The notes beneath the pieces were generated by a model, which was not told the origin of the DNA, did no database searches, and saw only the letters and a list, made by a program, of their open reading frames with translations. From Coniella vitis (Eukaryota > Ascomycota > Sordariomycetes > Diaporthales > Schizoparmaceae), in contig WUJK01000008.1 in NCBI GenBank assembly GCA_011317545.1, forward strand, positions 1,364,001 to 1,428,000: a stretch of DNA of 64,000 bases, read 5' to 3'. This document shows positions 1 through 9,967 of the stretch, one piece after another. Both the position numbers and the translations under genes were made by a program. The first letter of the stretch is position 1. Each line of letters opens with the position of its first letter.

Positions 1-210
1 GTGAGCGCAGTTCCCATCAAATATCTGAGCCCTTTTCCATTCATGAAATCCAAGGTTCTGGCTGGAAAGCTCTGGGTGATGAAATTCATACAGCAGCCTA
101 CCGTCAAGCTCAGGGGCGTCGTTACGTAGGTAGCGAACGATTAGATGGCGTGTTTGTGACGTGCTTGACACAACGCCTGAACTTTTGCCGTGGACAGTCA
201 CCGACCGGCC
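1..210 (-). CDS. possible 3' exon of a gene cut by the left edge
   Basis: On the minus strand, a frame is open from an in-frame TAA at 211-213 to the window edge. Its translation looks protein-like over the last 50 residues, including RHLIVRYLRNDAPELDG and LLYEFHHPELSSQNLGFHEW. No ATG occurs in frame, so it would have to be an internal exon entered by splicing; a CAG acceptor lies near 176-182. The plus strand is also open for about 42 codons here, so strand choice is uncertain. I recognise no family. It could be chance coding-like sequence downstream of PAF1. Confidence 0.2.
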
Positions 211-405
211 TTAAGAGACCAAAGCACATTCCAGGATTTGCACTAGAATGCAGGTATGTCTCCATGTTCATATTAGCTCTATGTTGCTGCACGGTCCTTG
301 GCGCAAATACGGCGTACTATGGTATATATGAGTGCATATGCCGCTCCGGCATAACTTCCTGATACAATACTAGGATTTCCCAACCTGTCCTTGCCAAGGG
401 CTTCT

Positions 406-1932
406 TCACTCATCATAATCGCCTTCGGCATCCTGTTCGCTCTCAACACGCCTCTCTTCACTGGATTCTCGGCCGTTGGCAGCAGCAGGTGACTCGCTCC
501 GCTCACGTCTTGGAGAGCTGTTGTCACGGTGCGACACGTCTTCCTCCTCCTCCAGTCTCTCCTCCTCGTGCTCCTTGTCCGGGTTCCACTGAGGCATCTG
601 CTGGAATTTATCCATTCTAGATTTAAACTCCTCGTTAGGGTCCTCGGGCGTCAGTTCAATAGCATCGGCGGGCTTCTCTTGGTGGCGATCCGCATTGTAG
701 ATACGGCGCGGTGGCTCCATCCTGTTGCGCTGCATCGTAGGGTAGTACCACGCTTTCTTGGCCTTGGGATCGACCGCAAAGGCAATCTCCTCGCTGTACT
801 TGGTTTCATGGCTTCCTTCGCTTTCCACGGTCGCCAAGAAAGAGCGAGCCCAACGGAAGGGGTATGATGGCTTGTCGCTTGCATTGAGGCTCTCATTCTC
901 CCGGTCCGTGTTGCGCAGGTCGAATTTGCCACGGAACTTTTCCGAGACACTCAGTGTTTCGGGCAGATACAATTCGTAATGGTTTTGGTTGAGCGGCTTG
1001 GGGTTGTTCTCCGGATCCTCAAGATGTGCCACCAATCGCTCCTGGTATGCCGCTTCTTCCTCGTCGCTCTTGCCAACGTACCGCAGGATGCTGTTCAACA
1101 GCCGCTTGTCGTAGTCCTTGCTGTTGGAAACGGGAGGGTGTGCAAATTTGTAGGTGACATATGTGCCAGAGTCGGGGAAGGCCTCAAGGTCTGGCAGCAC
1201 TTGAAAGGCTTCGACCACCCTGAGACCCTTGTTTCGACCCACTGACAGCTTGCTTGGATGTCTGACGCGGTTCTTATCCTTGAGATTCTCCAGCGCTGCG
1301 TCAAAGCCCTTCTCAATCTTGCGCTTGATGGCGGCTGGCGAGCCGGCCTCGGGCTCAGGGGACTTCCTCTTAGGCGGACGTGGCGCATTGTTCTTGGACG
1401 GCTGGCGCAGCGGACTGGCTCTGTTGGTATTCGCGTTGGAGATGTACTCGGTTCGGCGCAAGAAGGAGACGGAAGTGCCAGAGACCTGGGGCTTTCCGAG
1501 TGTGGCAAGTGGGCGTAAGAGGATGCGATCATGGGGGTGGACCTGAGGTGGTTGGGAGGGCGCTTGGATGGCTATACAGTTATTAGCACAGGCCTTCGAT
1601 TATAGCACGTCTTGACACGTGAAAAGATTAGAGCAGTAGAACGTACAACTCTCATCACCGTCAAAGATACCTGGCATGCCTACAAGGTCAATAGGCATTC
1701 CCAGCTCTGCATCTGCCTCGATGTTCAACGGCTGTTCTCTCGCAAGACGGGAGGCAAAGCCAGGTGTTGTGTATTGGCCGCTCGCCAAGCCTGTGTTCGG
1801 AATATCCAGAAGCTTGGGAGGATTGGGTGGTGGTGGGAGGGCATTCGAGAATCGAATTCTTGCGATGAAGTCTTGGTGGTAGCCACGCTCGCCATTGCGA
1901 GAGGGCTGGGACGACATTTTGTCGGTCTTCAA
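406..1932 (-). CDS. PAF1: RNA polymerase II-associated factor Paf1
   Basis: This is a subunit of the Paf1 complex, which travels with elongating RNA polymerase II in the nucleus and supports histone H2B ubiquitination and H3 methylation. There are two exons, 1932-1647 and 1571-406, with a 75-bp intron (donor GTACGT, acceptor TATAG). The joined frame is consistent and gives 483 residues. The diagnostic N-terminus FIARIRFSNALPPPPNPPK is near residues 22-40. The junction restores LLRPLATLGKPQVSGTSVSF followed by LRRTEYIS, the conserved Paf1 core. The C-terminus from about residue 375 is rich in E, D, S and R, as is usual for the family. A second ATG at 1917 (MSSQPSRNG) is an equally good start and would remove five residues. 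The assignment is firm; the exact start is not. Confidence 0.95.
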
Positions 1933-2713
1933 GGAGAATGATTATTCTTGGCGAGCGCGGTATTTATCTGATGGTGAACGCTTGATAGGCGCAGACACGA
2001 GGGTGGTGGTGGTGGTATTGTCGCAGGGTGGGTTGCTGTTGATGTAAACGGGAAAAGGTCAAGGTTGAGGTTCAAGTTCGCGGTTGCGCGCTACCCTGCA
2101 ATAAGCAAGACAGCTTGTCAAGGCTGCTAGCTGTGCACTCCGTCAGTCCAGCCGTGGGCCCACCCCCCTACTCAACTATTATGTACTCCGACTGTCCCAG
2201 ATCTTTCCGCTCACCACATTCACTAGAGCCTTCTATTGCAACTCAGGTTCTTATTGTTGTGCATTGCCTCCAAATATGTAATGCATGCAGAAATTTGTGT
2301 TTTGTTTCCTTGAGTGCATGCACTATAGGTGCTGGAAGGGGTTTCAGCTAGTGTGCCGCCTTGTCTATTGAAAGTATTTTATTATTCTACATAATACGTA
2401 TTTAGTATGAAAGCAACTCGGGTGCTTCAAGGCTGCAGCCCGAGTCACAAACGCCATACGCAGAGAACAGAAACGCCGGAAGCATATAGTATAGGCTGCT
2501 CCTGCTTAATGCGCCAACCGCACCAGTCCAGAGACAGAAACCACTGTCTAGCTTGCAACCCTTGATGCAGATGCAGATTAAACCGATTGTATTTTGAAGT
2601 CGTCAGCTCGCCATAGAATCATAACACTTTGGGGCTGGTTTTCCCAGAGCTCCTGTTCTTGTCGTCATTGGTACCGTAATCGGTATCGTCAGGCTTTTGG
2701 CCCGCTCCCATTC
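1933..2713. other. intergenic region, PAF1 upstream / RER1 downstream
   Basis: It holds the presumed PAF1 promoter and the 3' flank of RER1. A short GGT run lies at about 2004-2022. I see no convincing coding frame. Confidence 0.5.
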
Positions 2714-3439
2714 TTAATCGCTGCTCCTAGTGTACCGGGTCTTGCCGAAAGAGAAGGGAACATAGCGGTATTTGATCATGTGCTGAATCTGCTTGCGCAC
2801 TGCGGAATGGTGTCAGAGCTCCAAGTCTTTTGTTTTCGGTATGCAATTTCAGATCACTTACTCGTCAAGAAGAACAATATGAACCAGTACATGACCAGGA
2901 CAGGCCAAAAGACGGGGACATTGAATATTTCGAACCAGCTGCAGAAGAAGGCAATCAGGATGACCCTGGTAGCCGACTCCCAGAACTTGAACTCAGGAAG
3001 GCGGCGGATGAAAGGTCGGAACTCCTCATCTTGCTTGGTGGGGAGCGAGCCGACAGCACCGTCTTCCATGTCATTGTCGAGGGCTTCGTTGGAGGGGTCG
3101 AACTTGGGCTGGAGGAAAGCCAGGAAGAGGTTGAGCAAGTATATGCCAAGGGCATATGCAACTAAGAGCATGTTAGCCATTTTGCCGGTAGCAAGATGAA
3201 CAGACGCGCAACGGAGCGAGCAACGTGAACGAAAGGGGGGGGGGGGGCTTACCAATGTACCAGCCTTGCGCAACGAAAATGCGAGCGAAGAAGAGAATAA
3301 GCGCAATACCAGTTCCAACCCATCTATAAGCCACGTATGGAGTCGATTGATCCAGCAAAGCCTGGTACCGCCTCTGCAGCCGGGAAGTCTGGGCCGTCAC
3401 AGCGGAGAAGGGCGTCTGCTCTGGCTCGGGGGCGTCCAT
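2714..3439 (-). CDS. RER1: Rer1, Golgi-to-ER retrieval receptor
   Basis: Rer1 is a small four-span membrane protein of the early Golgi that returns escaped ER membrane proteins in COPI vesicles. Three exons, 3439-3253, 3161-2862 and 2799-2714, give 190 residues, the normal family length, and all junction phases agree. The first junction restores GWYIVAYALGIY and the second restores LFFLTMRKQIQHMIKYRYVP, both conserved in Rer1. Hydrophobic segments lie at about 41-57, 63-79, 125-141 and 146-162. The start MDAPEPEQ at 3439 is the only ATG that fits. Intron 1 (3162-3252) has a 13-nt C tract starting at the sixth base of its donor (plus-strand G13 at 3235-3247). The 3' intron is 62 bp. Confidence 0.96.
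3235..3247. repeat. G13/C13 homopolymer in RER1 intron 1
   Basis: A run of 13 G on the plus strand (C on the coding strand) overlaps the sixth base of the RER1 intron 1 donor (GTAAGC). It is prone to length variation. Confidence 0.9.
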
Positions 3440-4236
3440 GACGGGCAACGGAAGAGGCAATTCGCGATGTCGGGGCAAGCTGCGCGGCTTCGACTCGGAG
3501 GGATGCGCAAGGATAGAGAAAAACTACCTGCAGCCTATATTAAGCAGAAACAGCAGGCTAGGGGCGTTGGGCGGTCAGTGGAGGAGAATAGCTCGCACGG
3601 ATGGCGTGAGGCATGTATCGTGGAAGAAACCGATGGTTCTAGGGTTGAGAAAGATGTCTAGATTGCGCCGGCAGAGACGCGAAATCTGTCTCGACCTTTG
3701 GAAGCTTGGCTATGCCCAGCTGGTACTAACCCCGACAGCTTAGCGGCAGTGCTGAATGATAATCCCTGGTTGCCTCGCAGCTGGCTGGCCCGATGGCAAG
3801 ACCAGTGCCCCTGAGGCAGATGGCTTAGTAACCCGGCTTATGTACGCAGAAGTGTGGCTAGTGCATCTTCAGATGCAACATAGGTGACGACACTCAGAAT
3901 TGCGGGCGCGCGCACCTGGCCTCGGCACGGCAAGCATCGGGGTTTCGTTACGGCTTCCCTGGAACGAGGGAGCTCCACGACTTGCTGCTTTACATAGTAT
4001 TATCTCACAAGTGGGTTTGTGAGAACATCTTGCCTGATTCATAACAATCGGCAGTGCTATGAAGATTTTGAAAGTTGTCTCTGTTCTTTTCCAAGTCTAA
4101 CCTAACCCCTTGGTGTGTTGATTCTCGATTGCTTTCAGCTTCGTGGTTAACTGCTTCCTATATCGCTTTTCCCACTGTCGGCCATTCTTCTCATCCGGTG
4201 ATTCTAAAACAACTCGCACTCTTTCAAGTCTTCGCG
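3440..4236. promoter_or_regulatory. divergent promoter region, RER1 / enoyl-CoA hydratase
   Basis: Nearly 800 bp separate two divergent start codons. One copy of TACATAGTA lies at 3991-3999. A pyrimidine-rich leader precedes the plus-strand ATG at 4237. No further coding sequence is visible. Confidence 0.5.
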
Positions 4237-5190
4237 ATGCAGTCGCTCAGATGTTTGCGGCCGCTTGCCTCGAAATTTCAGGCCCAGACCCTTCCTCGCA
4301 TCTCACGCGGCTTCTCAGTATCTGCCGGAAAGAGCTATGAGTATATCCAGGTCTCAGAGCCCAGGCCGGGGGTTGGGCAAGGTGAGTCTCTCGGATATGG
4401 TGCCTTGTGAAGACGGCAGAAGAAAATGCTGAAACGATTCATCTCCCAATTTGCAATAGTGACGCTCAACCGTCCCAAGGCTCTGAATGCATTGTGCACG
4501 CCACTGATCACTGAGCTCAATGAGGCTCTGCTCAAGTTCAATGCTTCGGAAGGCACCTCGGTTATTATTCTCACGGGCTCAGAGAAGGCATTTGCCGCGG
4601 GTGCCGACATCAAAGAAATGGCGCCCTTGACCTTTTCGCAGGCCTACCTTACATCATTTATAGAGTCGTGGTCGAATCTAACGACGCAGGTGAAGAAGCC
4701 CATAATTGCGGCAGTGTCAGGCCATGCGCTAGGCGGAGGCTGCGAGCTTTCCATGATGTGCGATATCATCTACTGCACAGACAAGGCCAACTTTGGCCAG
4801 CCCGAAATCAAGCTTGGTACCGTCCCAGGCGCAGGGGGGAGTCAGCGCCTCACCCGGGCGATTGGCAAGTCTCGCGCTATGGAGCTCATCCTCACCGGCA
4901 AGCCCTTCTCCGGACGAGAAGCCTACGAGTGGGGCGTGGCCGCCAGAACGTTTGCAACCTACGAGGAGCTCATGGAGAACACACTCAAGACGGCCGAAAC
5001 GATTGCTGGGTATTCCAAGGTTGCAGTGCAGGCTGGCAAGGAGGTGGTCAACAAGAGCCAAGATCTGGGGTTGAGGGACGGCGTAGAGTATGAGCGGCGC
5101 GTGTTCCACAGCCTTTTTGGCAGCGAAGACCAGAAGATTGGCATGAAGGCGTTTGCAGAGAAAGCCAAAGCTGAGTGGAAACACAACTAA
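4237..5190 (+). CDS. mitochondrial enoyl-CoA hydratase (short-chain crotonase)
   Basis: This enzyme hydrates 2-trans-enoyl-CoA to 3-hydroxyacyl-CoA in mitochondrial beta-oxidation and branched-chain amino acid breakdown. Exon 1 is 4237-4381 and exon 2 is 4460-5190; the 78-bp intron starts GTGAGT and ends AATAG. The product is 291 residues, the length of animal ECHS1. The first 30 or so residues are rich in R, S and Q with few acids, as expected for a mitochondrial presequence. The oxyanion-hole segment FAAGADIKEM is near 93-102. The two catalytic glutamates fall in LGGGCEL (E144) and FGQPEIKLGTVPGAGG (E164), matching the rat enzyme in spacing and numbering. The hydratase assignment is strong; substrate range cannot be read from sequence. 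Confidence 0.95.
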
Positions 5191-6112
5191 GAGTTATATA
5201 TCAGCCACGCAAAATGTCAATATTGCCTTTGCAGGCGGCATCATGGATCGACATACAACGTGCACCCTGACGTCCGCGCCCAAAACATTTGTACATAATC
5301 CTTTGACTTGTTTGGACTATGGACGGTGGATCCCGTCACCTGCCGCGGCCAAGCAGGTTGCAATCATAAGCGCCGCCACCAAGTCGGTAAGTGCATACAT
5401 AGTACATGAGTTGGGGGGCCCATAAGAGAAGTCGGCAAATCGACTCACTTGCGTGCGAGAGAGAAAAAGATGGTTCGTAAGATCTGGAGACCCGAAAGCC
5501 ACCACGCGGTGTGTGTCTCTGGTGTCTACTATGTACATCACAAGGACCACTTGTAACGATGTATACTTACAGTACCTGGGCACCGGACACCCAAGTACTT
5601 TATCAGATACTATGTACCTACCAGCCTACCGAGGTCCTTCCTTTTTCCCGCCTCGGGCGCTTACTCGTACTCTTGGTGTCTAAGCTTGTACCCAGGCCAG
5701 CCCTGTTCAGCCCTATATCCACTGTAGCATCAACCCACGTACCCGTAATGAACAGTGCTACGCTACCCAGACCTGCCTGACCAGCAGCGCTGTCATACAT
5801 AGTAGTAACTGCTATAACCACAATGCCCCTCTGTACAATGTGCACCACCTAAACTCCGTCAACTGGTTACTGCTACAACCCTGCTGCCCACTTACAATCC
5901 CGGTCTCACCTTTGGGTCAGTCTCTTCCGCTCTCGCTCGCTCAAAGCAAAGCACGACGCAAGCGTAAAAGCGTCCCAGGACGGCGGACATTGGGCCGGGT
6001 CGTCCTCGCCAACTTTTGGCATACTTCTAGCCTGAACGTTGCCCATCCTCCCATCCTGGGACGGACAGACTGTTGTCCCTTTGGGCCTTTGCTGCGACTC
6101 GTGCCCCCGATC
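5191..6112. other. intergenic region with four TACTATGTA motif copies
   Basis: There is no credible gene. The motif TACTATGTA or its reverse complement TACATAGTA occurs at 5396-5404, 5527-5535, 5608-5616 and 5796-5804. The 3' half should contain the leader and promoter of the RING/SH3 gene. Confidence 0.6.
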
Positions 6113-9100
6113 ATGGATTCCGCTAGACCGGTCATGGACTTGGAAAAAGAGCTGGCTTGCTCGGTCAGTTGATGATGCTTTCCCGTATATTCCCATCGTA
6201 CTCGCTCATTCATTCTATTATTGATTCATTCGTCTGCAGCGTGACTCTTCTGCTGACCTCGAGTACTGCTCCGTTTTGACTTTCTAGATCTGCACAGAAC
6301 TGCTTTACCATCCTCTGACTCTCCTCGACTGTCTACACACCTTTTGCGGTGCCTGTTTGAAAGAATGGTTCAACTGGCAGGCCGCGGCCGCGCGTACCAG
6401 CCCGGACCCGCCAGTGCCCGGCGCCGCCATCTTCACATGCCCCTCATGCCGCGCCACCGTCCGCGACACGAGGCACAACTCGACCGTGCAGTCACTGCTC
6501 GATATGTTCCTTGTCGCGCACCCCGAGAAGGCAAAGCCCCAGAGCGAAAAGGATGAGATGGATGCACGCTACAAGCCAGGGCAAAAGGTGCTGCCCGAGG
6601 TCAAGATCCCGCGGCGCACGGCAGAACAGACGCGGCTAGAAGAGCAGGAACGGCTGTTGATCAATGAGGTGCGTGAGATGAGCCTCCGTGAGGCTGTGAC
6701 TGGTGGTAGTGGCGGCGGGGCCGGCGGCCCATCAACTTCCAGGACGAGAAGACGCATCGAAGACAGCGATTCGAGGAGCAGAACGGCACGCCGGAGGGCA
6801 CCAAGGGCGACAAGCAGTACACGCGATCACAGCTCACGCGGTGGAGACCAAGTGCAAGAGCGAAGTTCTCGTAGACGGGAGTTGGGGGCGGATGCAAGAC
6901 GGCGGACGGATCCGGCAGCGCGGTTGTCAAGGGAGGCTGCCGAATCACCTTCTGTGCTCAGCCGAAACAGCAGCAGTGCCTCAAGACGGACGCGGGACGA
7001 TTCTCTTGAGAGGCAGAGGCGGCAAATTGAGCACCAGTCATCGCTACGATCGCTCATCAGCTCGTCAGATGCGGCGGATATCGACATGGAGCGAGAAGTG
7101 GAGGAGTTTGCTCGGCAGATCCAAGAAGAAGGGCTGCTCGATGGACTGGATCTCGACAATATCGATCTCACAAATAACGACGAGCTAAGTCGGAGGATCA
7201 CAGAGGCGTACCGACGGCGACAGCGGGACAGGGAAAGACAGCGGCGGGAGGCGCGGGAGCGGAGCCGTGCCATTACGAGACTATCATACAGTAACGGAAT
7301 GGGAGGGGGCTCTCATTCGCATGAGAGGAATGCATCAGACTCTATGAGACCTACAGAACGTCATTCAAGGACGCCGAGTGCAACTAGTCAATCAGACGAG
7401 CGCAGCAGACCGCCGCCGTCCTCGAGGTCGAGCTTTCTCGAGGTCCAGGAGCAACAAAGACGGCGCCGGCGGAACGGCAGCCACAGCCGAGACAGGAGCG
7501 CTACCGTGCCAATCGCGCCAATGCAAGCGGAAACGCGAATGGGATCCCGGTCGCAAACAGACTTGGAAACTAGGGCACACAGTCTTACTTCCTCGTCCCG
7601 GAGGCCCATTTTGCCAGAGGAGGCACGCAGTATCAGCACTTCCGACGTGCCAAGTAGTAGTCCTCGTTTCGTCGAGTCGCCGCCAACCACTTCCCTTCCA
7701 TTCAGTGCGCGCATGAATAGCCTCGGCGTCGCTCAGTCACAAGAACGCATCAGCACGCCTCCTGAGACAAGCAAAAGAGCGTCCCGGCCAAAGCCAAAGG
7801 GTCTTGTTGTCCAGCCACCGGAAGACCTGGCTACTGCAGCAGTTCGAGATATGGCGGGCCTCGTGGTATCAGCAACAGCAGGCCCGTCTTCATTCAACAA
7901 GCAACGATCACCACTGTTTGAAGAGCCAAAGATCTCATGCAACCGATGCGGCAAGGATAATATACAATATGAGCTCCATTACAACTGTGCGGATTGCCAC
8001 GAGGGCCAGTGGAACATATGCCTGGGTTGCTATAGGTCAGGCAAAGGCTGTCTCCACTGGTTTGGGTTTGGATATGGCGGATTCAGCAAGTGGGAAAGAT
8101 TACGCAAGTTTCAACCAACTATCGCGGAGCCACACAAGCTGCTGGCTAGTCGTTTCATTGCCCCATCGACTATGATACGCTCTTCTGACAGCAACAGCAC
8201 CACCAGAAAGGTCTGGTCAAGTGAAGATCCTTACGAACGGTTACAGAGCGGCACATTTTGCGCCCTGTGTCTTGCGTGGGCCAATGACTGCTATTGGCGG
8301 TGCGAGGTGTGCAATGAAGGTGACTGGGGCTTTTGCAACGACTGTGTTAATCAAGGTCGCTCATGCACACACGCTCTTCTGCCTCTGGTGCACCAGCAGG
8401 ACGCCCAGCAACCTGCGTCTCCACCACCCAGTCCACACTCATCCTGGCATCCATCATCGGCAACGATGATGGTCGGCCTCAATGCGACGAGCATCGGTCC
8501 ATTCAAGGTTCTCACATTCATTACCACCTGCGACGTGTGCCGAAACCCTATTGCGCCAACACAAAGCCGATTCCATTGCTTTGACTGCGTGAGCTCAATC
8601 GTGCCATATTCTCGACCAGGCGACTACGACATTTGCGAGGGTTGTTACAACAATCTCGTCAGCGACGGGGCCATTAGCCGAGAGAATGGCTCTGCTGGAT
8701 GGCGACGCTGTCTGCAAGGCCACCGCATGGTGGTTGTCGACTTCCAGGAGGGCAAAGGCGGGCAGAGACGGTACGTTGTGCGCGATCTGGTGGGCGGGCG
8801 GAGACTCAAGATGGAAGATGTTGAGAGTGATGCGTCGCTACAGCGATGGACGTGGCCGCAGGGCGACAGTGAATGCGGGCGCCTCGTGACCAAGGACGTC
8901 TGCGAGACGGCGACGCAAGGGCCAGCGTCTAGCCAGTCATACCCGCCTGATGGGGGCTTTGGCTGGAAGGCTGTCGCCGGCTGGGCATGGTATCCAGCTG
9001 AAGAGGCTGGTGATGAGCTGCTGTTTCCCAAAGGGGCTGAAATCACAGAAATTGAGGATGCCAATGGGGAGTGGTACCACGGGGTTTATATGGGGAACAA

Positions 9101-9140
9101 GGGCTTGTTCCCTGCCCCCTATGTGACTGTCCTTCACTAG
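6113..9140 (+). CDS. RING finger protein with ZZ-like zinc modules and a C-terminal SH3 domain (putative E3 ubiquitin ligase)
   Basis: Exon 1 (6113-6163) and exon 2 (6288-9140) join in phase 0 across a 124-bp intron (GTCAGT...TTCTAG) to give 967 residues. The splice falls inside the first RING cysteine pair: exon 1 ends ...ELACS and exon 2 starts ICTELLYHPLTLLDC, giving C-x2-C, then CLHTFCGAC and CPSC, a RING over residues 16-71. A long R/S/E-rich low-complexity region follows to about residue 560. Three cysteine-rich ZZ-like modules begin near 568 (CNRCGKDN...CADC...CLGC), 675 (CALC...CEVC...CNDC) and 765 (CDVC...CFDC...CEGC). The C-terminus, 905-967, reads as an SH3 domain (AVAGWAWYPAEE...GLFPAPYVTVL). 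RING domains recruit E2 enzymes, ZZ-type fingers bind peptides and SH3 domains bind proline motifs. E3 activity and targets are inference. Confidence 0.88.
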
Positions 9141-9967
9141 CGATGGGTTTCTTTTGTATACTGACTGTTGTAGTCAGCTTTGACGATGGTGAACGAAGAG
9201 AAGACTTACGAAGCTAGCCTAATCACAGATATATGTTATTATACGAGATTGCAGAACAGGGCATAGGGTACATAGTATTGGGTGGCTGGAGTTGGGGTAG
9301 GGTCATTAATGAGGACGTGAGACTCAAAAGATATTTCCTTCTCTGGTGGATCAAAGCCAGATTAAGACTCTCAAATGGATGTTTCAAACTGTACCCAGCC
9401 TAATCTTGGTTTGAGACGAGCTTATATTCTTTCCAATCCCCTATGTTGAAGCTGCCATGCATGGATGCATGTACTTGCTATGTACTCAAGTACTTTCACA
9501 TGGCGGGGTGCTTGTGCTTATCGATAACACTTTTTAGTGGGGTCCAACAGGTCTGCAGACGGCAAAAGTACTATAGGACCCTGGACTTTCAACTCCTTCT
9601 ACACCTTGTCTCCTTCACGCCTTGACATTTTCCTATCCGTGAACAACGCTTTCTTCCCCTCTTCTACCTGACTTGTCAGTGTTATTGTCATCCTGACTCA
9701 TTCAGGAACTCATTTCAGCCCATCTGCCATCTCGCTCCTTCTTGCATCTTGAATCCATTAATTTTCTCCAACCAGCTGCTGCGGGTTGCAGAGACTCGAA
9801 TCGATCCACTCGCCTGCTCTTGCCATTGATACCTTTTCCTCTTGACGCGCCTTGTCTGCGCGCGATCACATAATCCCCACACTCACCACTATCGCTGTTC
9901 ACGGACAGATCCATAGAGGTAGGCTGTCCTTGTCGTCGGAGCAATAGGGTTGCTTCGATTCTACACA
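9141..9967. other. intergenic region upstream of PUS7
   Basis: No coding frame of note. One TACATAGTA copy lies at 9269-9277. The last 300 bases are pyrimidine-rich, as expected of a fungal promoter and leader. Confidence 0.5.
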
